Positions 1 to 4,768 of a DNA stretch of 35,976 nucleotides are shown here, piece by piece. The notes under the pieces are model-generated. The model did no database searches. It saw only the letters and a program-made list of their open reading frames with translations, and had not been told where the DNA came from. Both the position numbers and the translations under genes were made by a program. The DNA lies in the NCBI GenBank assembly GCA_016882265.1, contig VGVB01000028.1, positions 1 through 35,976 of the forward strand. Reading direction: 5' to 3'. Source of the DNA: Gammaproteobacteria bacterium. Lineage in GTDB: Bacteria; Pseudomonadota; Gammaproteobacteria; Steroidobacterales; Steroidobacteraceae. The first letter of the stretch is position 1. Each line of letters starts with the position of its first letter.

Positions 1-143
1 TGCCAGCACCTTCGCTGACCTCAAAACCACTGCGCGCAATCGGCTGTGCTCCATGCAACGCCGCCCGAGCCTGATCCGCGCCTTCTGGCAACAGGCTGAA
101 CTGCCATTGTGAAACTGTCAGGCATTTATGCAAGGCTCAATAA
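1..143 (-). mobile_element. Left copy of terminal repeated element, probable IS end (partial)
   Basis: Bases 20-143 are the reverse complement of 35853-35976 along all 124 bp compared by eye. The element edge faces inward, at TTATTGAGCC when read outward. Reading outward on the minus strand, one frame stays open to the window edge (it contains WQFSLLPEGADQARA, then FEVSEGAG), so this may be the start of a transposase, but I cannot assign a family. The edge lies 6 bp from a GTTAGAC attC core, so the element appears to have inserted into or beside an integron attC site. An IS is inferred from the duplication and from the fact that both window ends stop inside it. Confidence 0.6.
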
Positions 144-156
144 TTAGTAGTTAGAC
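144..156 (+). other. Truncated attC: right-hand core site only
   Basis: GTTAGAC at 150-156 matches the R' core consensus GTTRRRY of integron attC sites and is identical to the core at 583-589. The left half of this attC is missing because the repeated element begins 6 bp upstream. The first cassette starts here, within the core. Confidence 0.55.
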
Positions 157-178
157 CGCACTGTTGTCAGGGGGCGTC

Positions 179-469
179 ATGAATGTAGGCAATCTTAGGG
201 AATTGGATGTCATCAAGGCATTTGCACTTTTCGCTATCGGCTCCGCTGTTGGCGGATTCATCGTTGGCGCTGTGGCGGGCATGCTCTTGGGTTTTGTTGT
301 TGCTGTCAGCGGCGGCAATTTGGCGAACGCCCAGACTGGAGCGATGATCCTCGGCGGCGTGTTGGGTATTCTTGTCTCCTACTACATCTTCCGCACTGTG
401 GCGCTGAAGATTCTCGCCCCAATACTCGTAGGTGCCGTAATCCCGCCCGCAGTTCAAAGTGCGGTCTAA
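179..469 (+). CDS. Small hydrophobic cassette protein, unknown function
   Basis: The protein has 96 residues from an ATG at 179 and begins MNVGNLRELDVIKAF. It has two strongly hydrophobic, glycine- and alanine-rich stretches, about residues 14-46 and 56-90, and is probably a small inner-membrane protein. An in-frame ATG at 164 would add five residues; I prefer 179. The stop codon lies inside the attC left core (GTCTAAC, 464-470), the usual arrangement for a gene cassette ORF that ends in its own recombination site. I do not recognise a family. Codon use is less GC-biased than in the genes beyond 3.2 kb, as expected for a cassette of foreign origin. Confidence 0.6.
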   Translation: MNVGNLRELDVIKAFALFAIGSAVGGFIVGAVAGMLLGFVVAVSGGNLANAQTGAMILGGVLGILVSYYIFRTVALKILAPILVGAVIPPAVQSAV

Positions 470-589
470 CTATGCGTTGGAGCGGACCGTGAAAGGTTGC
501 GGGTGGCGCGCCGCAGGCGCGCGGACGATTATCGCGCCTGCGGCGCGCTGGCTGGGCTCCTGCCCGGCCGCTCAACGCGGACGTTAGAC
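464..589 (+). other. Integron attC recombination site (complete)
   Basis: The site runs from GTCTAAC (R'' core, RYYYAAC) to GTTAGAC (R' core, GTTRRRY), 126 bp. Inside the cores, GTTGGAGCGG (476-485) pairs with CCGCTCAAC (568-576) and leaves one extra G unpaired, the extrahelical-base pattern that directs integrase strand choice. The centre forms a long stem, with GCGCGCCGCAGGCGCG near 507-522 pairing with the matching arm about 10 bases later. Both flanking ORFs point the same way. This is the strongest evidence that the left end of the window is an integron cassette array. Confidence 0.9.
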
Positions 590-598
590 GTCAGATCG

Positions 599-898
599 AT
601 GAGCGAACCTCGTGTTTCCAAGTTCCCAAGACGGCCAATTGCGGTCTACATCGTTGCAGGTCTTGGCTTCCTGTTCTTTGGGCTTATGGGCCATGACTTC
701 CCGCCCTATCTCTACATCGGCGCCGCACTAACTCTTTTCTGCTTCTTCCAGGCGTACTATCAGAATGTTGTTGTGTGGTGGGGTGTTCTGATTCTGTACG
801 CGGTCGGCGCGGTCTTCTATGGCTGGGCACTTATTGAGGATCTCATCATGCTCGCTCAGCATGAGCGCGGGAGGTTCACAAGAGCGCACCGCAGATGA
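599..898 (+). CDS. Small membrane protein of second cassette, possibly chimeric
   Basis: The protein has 99 residues from an ATG 10 bases after the attC, beginning MSEPRVSKFPRRPIAVYIVA. It has three hydrophobic segments, about residues 13-30, 37-52 and 55-76, and no recognised family. The last 20 codons look out of place: DLIMLAQ near the end resembles the DLxML motif found just before the GGRERT motif of class I O-methyltransferases, and a methyltransferase C-terminus follows in the +1 frame. The 3' end may therefore be a fusion between a cassette membrane gene and a decayed methyltransferase gene. The N-terminal two thirds show no methyltransferase similarity. Confidence 0.55.
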   Translation: MSEPRVSKFPRRPIAVYIVAGLGFLFFGLMGHDFPPYLYIGAALTLFCFFQAYYQNVVVWWGVLILYAVGAVFYGWALIEDLIMLAQHERGRFTRAHRR

Positions 899-992
899 GT
901 ACTCCCGCCTTCTTGAGCGGGCGGGTTTCTCGCTGATTCGTGTTATTCCAACAACGGAGCCGGCGAGCATCCTCGAAGCCGCTCCCAATTGA
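861..992 (+). pseudogene. C-terminal remnant of an O-methyltransferase-like protein
   Basis: The 43 codons include GGSQERTADEYSRLLERAGF followed by RVIPT and end at a TGA. This matches the C-terminus of the methyltransferase_2 (O-methyltransferase) family, which typically reads GGRERT, EY, LL, AGF, then R-V-x-P-T. The SAM-binding domain, about 250 residues in intact proteins, is absent upstream. The upstream frame supplies DLIML, which fits the preceding family motif only if a frameshift is assumed. It is best read as a decayed fragment rather than an expressed peptide. Confidence 0.6.
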
Positions 993-1068
993 TCGCGTTG
1001 CACCAACCAGGCAGGAATCCGGCTGCGCCGCCGCTGATGCTGGGCGTCAGAGCGCAGATGAAGACGAC

Positions 1069-1102
1069 TTGCCGTAGCTACGATGTGTAGCTACAATGTC
1101 GC
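1069..1102 (+). promoter_or_regulatory. brnTA promoter with paired operator palindromes
   Basis: TTGCCG (1069-1074) and TACAAT (1092-1097) are separated by exactly 17 bp, a good sigma-70 match. Two perfect copies of the palindrome GTAGCTAC (1074-1081 and 1087-1094) lie in the spacer and overlap the -10. They are 13 bp apart and well placed for autorepression by the ribbon-helix-helix antitoxin BrnA. The brnT ATG begins 6 bases after the -10, so the transcript should be leaderless or nearly so. Confidence 0.75.
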
Positions 1103-1375
1103 ATGTTCGTCTGGGACGAGGCCAAGCGGCGGTTGAACCTTCGCAAACACGGCATTGACTTCGGGGATGCCGATAGGATCTTCCGAGGCGTGACGTTCAC
1201 GGCCGAAGACACCCGGAAAGGCTATGGCGAACCGAGGTTTCTCACCCTGGGGTTGCTGGAGGACCTGGTGGTCTCGGTAGCCCATGCTGAACAGGGCGAG
1301 GAGATTCGCATCATTTCTGACCGGAAGGCCACGAAACATGAAGCGCGCTGCTGCTTCTCGCAAGTCACGTACTGA
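1103..1375 (+). CDS. brnT: BrnT family toxin
   Basis: The protein has 90 residues and is the ribonuclease toxin of a type II BrnT/BrnA pair. It begins MFVWDEAKRRLNLRKHGIDF, the family hallmark (WDExKxxxNxxKHGIxF), and ends with the conserved RIISDRKATKHEAR block. The length is normal for BrnT. The start needs no ribosome binding site because the predicted transcript begins almost at the ATG. It overlaps brnA by 38 bp, typical of this family and implying translational coupling. The pair sits among cassettes in the same orientation, so it is probably a cassette-borne stabilising module. Translation of the RNase fold is intact; activity is inferred from the family. Confidence 0.9.
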   Translation: MFVWDEAKRRLNLRKHGIDFGDADRIFRGVTFTAEDTRKGYGEPRFLTLGLLEDLVVSVAHAEQGEEIRIISDRKATKHEARCCFSQVTY

Positions 1376-1616
1376 CCTCGCCAGGGTACGTACCCTGCCC
1401 TACGGAGACATTGTTCGCAACGGCGACGCGCCGGAATTGACGCCCCAAATGTTCGCGAAGGCCGTCGCCCGGAAGGGGCTGAAGCCGGTGCCCAGGAAGG
1501 CACTGCTGTCCTTGCGGGTGGATGCCGACGTCATTGACTGGTTCAAGTCCCAGGGCGCCGGTTACCAGTCCCGCATGAACGCCTTGCTTCGCGCCTACAT
1601 GGAAGCACACAAGTGA
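1338..1616 (+). CDS. brnA: BrnA family antitoxin
   Basis: The protein has 92 residues starting at MKRAAASRKS inside the end of brnT. The C-terminal half (ALLSLRVDADVIDWFKSQG, then YQSRMNALLRAYM) is the BrnA ribbon-helix-helix domain, which binds operator DNA and dimerises; the N-terminal half should wrap the toxin. An upstream ATG at 1284 is in frame but would add 18 residues within brnT with no family support, so 1338 is preferred. The likely target is the pair of GTAGCTAC palindromes upstream of brnT. The stop is 6 bp before a degenerate attC site. Confidence 0.88.
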   Translation: MKRAAASRKSRTDLARVRTLPYGDIVRNGDAPELTPQMFAKAVARKGLKPVPRKALLSLRVDADVIDWFKSQGAGYQSRMNALLRAYMEAHK

Positions 1617-1621
1617 TCTGC

Positions 1622-1752
1622 GCTCCAACTATGCGATGCAGCAGTCGTCGCGCGGCGGCACCCCGCCTGCACGACGTGCAAGCGGCCATCCAGAGGTCCG
1701 ATCAGCAGGCGGCGCGCCGACTACGCGCCGCTGCTGCTCGCGGGCTTTAGGC
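1622..1752 (+). other. Degenerate attC-like site after brnTA
   Basis: The left end, CTCCAACTATGCGATG, shares the string AACTATGCG with the intact attC at 464-589. The right end, GCTTTAGGC, is one base from the GTTRRRY core. TGCAGCAG (about 1637-1644) can pair with CTGCTGC near 1731-1737, and GC-rich inner arms lie between. Position, length (131 bp) and orientation fit an attC that has lost a perfect core. Confidence 0.55.
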
Positions 1753-1786
1753 AGCTACGGAGACTCTCGCCAGAGGGATAGCAACG

Positions 1787-2350
1787 ATGGGACTGTTCGA
1801 GTTCATCATGATCCTGCTCTCGGTAGTCGTCGGACTTGGACTCACTGAGATCCTCTCGGGTGTCTCCAACCTCGTGCGAGCCCGCAGCAGCCTGCGCTGG
1901 TACTGGATCCATATACTCCTCCAGATCGGCGTCTTCTGCGCCCTTCTTCAAATGTGGTGGGAGAGTTGGCTGCTCAGAGCCGTGCCGGCGGTGTCGTTCT
2001 GGGCAGTGTTGACGCTGCTGGCCGGGCCAATCATCCTCTATCTGATCGCCCACCTTGTCTTTCCGCGCCCGGCTGAGGGTGCCGACCTCAAGGAGCACTA
2101 CTACAGCCAGGCTCCTCTCCTCTGGGGACTGGTGCTGGCGGGGACCGCCGTCGGCACGTTCCTCAAGCCGCTGAGTCTCGGACAGCCCGTCGTGGTTCCG
2201 GACAATGTCTCCGGTATTCTCACCATTACGATCTGCGTCGTACTGATGCTGACGAAGAGGCCGCGGGTCCACTCGGTTCTCGCGCCGTTGCTCCTGGTCA
2301 TCCTGATTCTGGACACGGTGTTGCCGCGCCCGGCCATCTCGATGCAATGA
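1787..2350 (+). CDS. Multi-pass membrane protein, unknown (integron cassette type)
   Basis: The protein has 187 residues and begins MGLFEFIMILLSVVVGLGLT. It has about five or six predicted transmembrane segments: 5-30, 42-60, 68-92, 110-128, 142-157 and 164-182. A short loop (RPAEGADLKEHY) follows the third. I recall similar proteins of this length from mobile cassettes and environmental proteobacteria, but no function. The ATG is preceded by AGAGGGATAGCA, a plausible ribosome binding site. It lies between a degenerate attC (1622-1752) and a partial one (2431-2453). Confidence is high that it is a real gene, low for any role. Confidence 0.7.
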   Translation: MGLFEFIMILLSVVVGLGLTEILSGVSNLVRARSSLRWYWIHILLQIGVFCALLQMWWESWLLRAVPAVSFWAVLTLLAGPIILYLIAHLVFPRPAEGADLKEHYYSQAPLLWGLVLAGTAVGTFLKPLSLGQPVVVPDNVSGILTITICVVLMLTKRPRVHSVLAPLLLVILILDTVLPRPAISMQ

Positions 2351-2352
2351 GC

Positions 2353-2453
2353 GCTGGCGTGCCGCTGCCTGATGCGCTCGAGCAGACCGTGAACAATCCT
2401 GAAGCGCCAGGTCGCCGGCGTGTGTGCCCGGCTCGCTCAACGCGAGCGTTATG
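2353..2453 (+). other. Partial attC-like site
   Basis: The right half GCTCAACGCGAGCGTTATGC (2434-2453) has the same layout as the intact attC right half (CCGCTCAACGCGGACGTTAGAC): CTCAACGCG, two bases, then CGTTA. The left core cannot be found after the preceding stop codon; AGCGCTGGCG and GAAGCGCCAG pair only weakly. It is probably a decayed site that marks another cassette junction. Confidence 0.45.
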
Positions 2454-2475
2454 CGGCATTTCCCGGAGGTACCAG

Positions 2476-2755
2476 TTGAATCCTGCTGAAGTTCGCGCGC
2501 CTGTCGACCGTTACCTCGACGCCTGCAACCGCAGGGGCGTTGACGGCACGCTCCGGGGTATTCGTCCGCAGGTGGAGTTCCAGAACGTTTCTGCTGGTGT
2601 GGTGAACGCCAGCATCAACAGACCCGCGCAACTCAGGACCCTTGCCCAGCAGTGGCGGTTGCCACGATTGCTTTTCGCGCCGTCGCTGCCAGCGATCCGC
2701 CAAACGGCCTGAAGAAAGGGCAGGTTCTGGACCTCTCTGGCCGCTCGGTGACACT
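2476..2755 (+). pseudogene. SnoaL-like (NTF2 fold) gene with internal deletion and frameshift
   Basis: A TTG start 5 bp after GGAGGT opens a frame reading LNPAEVRAPVDRYLDACNRR, then VEFQNVSAGVVNAS, the N-terminal helices and first strand of a SnoaL-like protein. At about 2650 the homology jumps to the next frame: ATIAFRAVAASDPPNGLKKG then LSGRS, which matches the typical later segment (AxxLPNGLKxGQxLxLxGRS). Roughly 20 residues of the middle are missing, the frame is shifted, and the C-terminal strands after GRS are absent. It is a broken gene, probably a decayed cassette passenger. Confidence 0.65.
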
Positions 2756-2788
2756 CGGAGCGGCACCGGTAACACGAGGGAGAACGAG

Positions 2789-2986
2789 ATGAAGCCATGG
2801 GAACGGAAAGTCGCGCCGCTTGGGTTCCTTCTCGCCGCGGTGCTGTTCGTTGTCGCCGCACTGCTCCCGCTCGCGAGCCGGCGGCCCGTCCACGCCACTT
2901 TCCTCGCAGTAGCCATCCTGTTCGGGATCATCGGCGCTGTCGCCTGGCGCAAGTCCGGAAGCCAGCCGCCGCCCCGGAACGACTGA
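2789..2986 (+). CDS. Small two-helix membrane protein, unknown
   Basis: The protein has 65 residues and begins MKPWERKVAPLGFLLAAVLF. There are two hydrophobic segments, about residues 9-28 and 38-53, a positively charged N-terminus and a polar tail (WRKSGSQPPPRND). A ribosome binding site (GGGAGAACG) sits just upstream. The start overlaps the stop of the second frame of the broken SnoaL-like gene. There is no recognised family; the coding call rests on the ribosome binding site and the clean hydrophobic pattern. Confidence 0.5.
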   Translation: MKPWERKVAPLGFLLAAVLFVVAALLPLASRRPVHATFLAVAILFGIIGAVAWRKSGSQPPPRND

Positions 2987-3194
2987 CGGCACGGGCTGCC
3001 AGTCACCCACACGTGGCCCTGCTCAGCATGCTCCCGGTGTCCGCAACTGACGATTGGCGCCCGGCGCACCCCGGTGCTGACGGACGGCCACGACGCGGCG
3101 AACCTGGACGGTCCGGTTTCCATCGGCGTATCGGCCGACGGGGATCAGATCACGCAGATGAACGGACAGGACCATGCCGGCAGTCTTTCGCTCA
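2987..3194. other. Non-coding or decayed stretch at array/chromosome boundary
   Basis: No convincing gene is present. On the plus strand one frame reads about 50 codons (TPVLTDGHDAANLDGPVSIG, then SADGDQITQMNGQDHAG) without a start codon or a recognised family, and could be a remnant of a larger gene. No attC core was found. The stretch separates the plus-strand cassette genes from the minus-strand molybdoenzyme operon. Confidence 0.4.
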
Positions 3195-4124
3195 TCAGGA
3201 CTCCCTGGGCGTGACAAAAAGGGAAGCGTCCCCTTTTCCACGGACCGGGAGGTGGCGGAGGTCGAAGCCGGGGGTGAAGGCCGCGCGGCGGACCAGCGTG
3301 TACTTCAGGTGCCAGCCGCTGGCGACGGCGAGCAGCGCGGCGAGCAGCAGCAGGGTTGCGGCGGCCGGTGCGCCGGCCCAGGCGGCGAGCGCGAGTACGA
3401 CCGGCAGCCAGTGGCCGGCGGCGGCGAAACCGCTGTTGATCGCGTGCAGCTCGCGGCGCGTGCCGTCCGGAATGCCGGGGCCGGCGAGGCCGGCGAGGTA
3501 GGCGCGCCACAGCGCGAGCCGCAGCGCCAGCAGCAGCACGAGGCCAGGCACCAGCCAGCCGCTGCGCTCCGGCGCGAGTGCCGGGCCGACGCCGAAATCG
3601 GTCAGCACCAGCGCGTGCGTGAGTACCAGCAGGCCGGCACCTTCGGTGAGGCCGGTGCTGACGACAACCGGCAGGCAGCGCGGGTGTCGCCACGCCGGGA
3701 TGCCCTTGTCGGCGCGCAGCATGCGCGCCTGGCTGTACAGGAAAGCGAGGCCGAGCAAACCGGTGAGCCACGCGAGCGCCACCTGCGCGGTCAGCAGCAG
3801 CAGACCGCCGGCCGCGAACAGGAACGGTGCGACCGCTGCCTCGCGCGTCATCCACGAGGTCTGGATGTGACGGTACACGTTGAGTGCGCGCCATGGCCGC
3901 CCGATCTCGAACCACACGCAGGTCAGGCCGAGGCCGATCAGCGCGAGCGCGAGCAATACCGGAATACGGACGTCGCCGCCGGCCTGGCTGGCGCCGGCCG
4001 CGGCCAGCAGCAGTCCGCCGCCGGCGCCGCCGGCGATGAAATTGGTCGCCGCGCGCCAGTCCCAGTTGGTCTGCCGCTTCGGTGCGAGGGCGCTGGCGCC
4101 GCCGCTGGCGGGTATCGTCTTCAT
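3195..4124 (-). CDS. NrfD/DmsC-like membrane anchor subunit (PadD-like)
   Basis: This 309-residue inner-membrane protein has about eight hydrophobic segments. It is the likely quinone-reactive anchor of a molybdoenzyme complex. The N-terminal pattern (TNWDWRAATNFIAGGAGGGL) is the NrfD-type first helix seen in phenylacetyl-CoA:acceptor oxidoreductase anchors, and FEIGRPWRALNVYRHIQTSW is the conserved NrfD/PsrC loop. Its ATG overlaps the stop of the iron-sulfur subunit by 3 bp. The last residues, KGDASLFVTPRES, are encoded by a REP-like palindrome rather than by family sequence, so the gene end was probably altered by the repeat. The electron acceptor is inferred to be the quinone pool. Confidence 0.8.
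   Translation of the reverse strand: MKTIPASGGASALAPKRQTNWDWRAATNFIAGGAGGGLLLAAAGASQAGGDVRIPVLLALALIGLGLTCVWFEIGRPWRALNVYRHIQTSWMTREAAVAPFLFAAGGLLLLTAQVALAWLTGLLGLAFLYSQARMLRADKGIPAWRHPRCLPVVVSTGLTEGAGLLVLTHALVLTDFGVGPALAPERSGWLVPGLVLLLALRLALWRAYLAGLAGPGIPDGTRRELHAINSGFAAAGHWLPVVLALAAWAGAPAAATLLLLAALLAVASGWHLKYTLVRRAAFTPGFDLRHLPVRGKGDASLFVTPRES
3211..3240. repeat. REP-like palindrome overlapping a gene end
   Basis: AAAAGGGA, AGCG, then TCCCCTTTT forms a hairpin with one bulged C and A/T runs on both sides, so it could act as a bidirectional terminator. The sequence (minus strand GGGGACGCTTCCCTTTTTG) resembles an intergenic repeat I recall from several beta- and gammaproteobacteria. It lies inside the last codons of the NrfD-like gene and encodes its tail KGDASLFVTP. 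Confidence 0.55.
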
Positions 4125-4768
4125 GCTTCGTCCCAGATGTAGTACACGCCGGGCTCGGTGCCGAGTTCCTCGTGCATCCGGTAGTTCTTCGTCTGCTGCA
4201 GCAACTGGCTGACGTTGCTGTGCGGATCCTCGATGTTGCCGAAGCTCATCGCGCCGGAAATGCAGGAGTTCACGCAGGCCGGCGTGACCTCCGGGTCGCG
4301 GCCCGGCACCTGCCCGGTGGCGGCGGCCACGTCGAGACGGTCCTGACAGAAGTTGCACTTGGTCGCTACCGACAGGCGGCTGTGGTCCGCGCCCAGCGCC
4401 TCCGGCGGCATCGGCTCGTCGCCGTAGGCGAACTCTTGCTCGTGCACGATCGAGCGCGCGTCGTACGGGCAGGCCATCACGCAATTGGCGCAGCCGATGC
4501 ACAGATCGTAGTCGATGGTGACCACGCCGTCGGCGCGGATCTTCGTCGCCGTGGTCGGGCAGACGTCCTCGCAGGGCGGGTCCGCGCAGTGCATGCACGC
4601 CACCGGCACGAAGGTCCGCTGCACGTCCGGGAACTCGCCGGTCTCGATGTCGAGCACGCGGCGCCACTGCACACCGGGCGGCGTCGCATTGGCGCCCTTG
4701 CAGGCGGCCGTGCAGGTCTGGCAGCCGACGCAGCGGCGCAGGTCGATCGCCATCACGTAGCGGGTCAT
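4121..4768 (-). CDS. 4Fe-4S ferredoxin subunit (PadC/DmsB-like)
   Basis: The protein has 215 residues and carries electrons between the molybdenum subunit and the membrane anchor. Cysteine clusters visible in order: CVGCQTCTAACK near the N-terminus, CMHCADPPCEDVCPTTA, CIGCANCVMACPYDA, and CNFCQDRL with a later CVNSC. This is four [4Fe-4S] sites, as in DmsB, PhsB and PadC. The start MTRYVMAIDLRRCVGC is standard, and its ATG overlaps the stop of the catalytic subunit. There is no signal peptide, so the soluble part is probably cytoplasmic. Confidence 0.9.
   Translation of the reverse strand: MTRYVMAIDLRRCVGCQTCTAACKGANATPPGVQWRRVLDIETGEFPDVQRTFVPVACMHCADPPCEDVCPTTATKIRADGVVTIDYDLCIGCANCVMACPYDARSIVHEQEFAYGDEPMPPEALGADHSRLSVATKCNFCQDRLDVAAATGQVPGRDPEVTPACVNSCISGAMSFGNIEDPHSNVSQLLQQTKNYRMHEELGTEPGVYYIWDEA

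Noticed and set aside
2347..2475. ATG start at 2347 as the beginning of the SnoaL-like protein
   Set aside because: Residues before LNPAEVRAP come from an attC-like stretch and do not fit the family; the TTG at 2476 has its own ribosome binding site.
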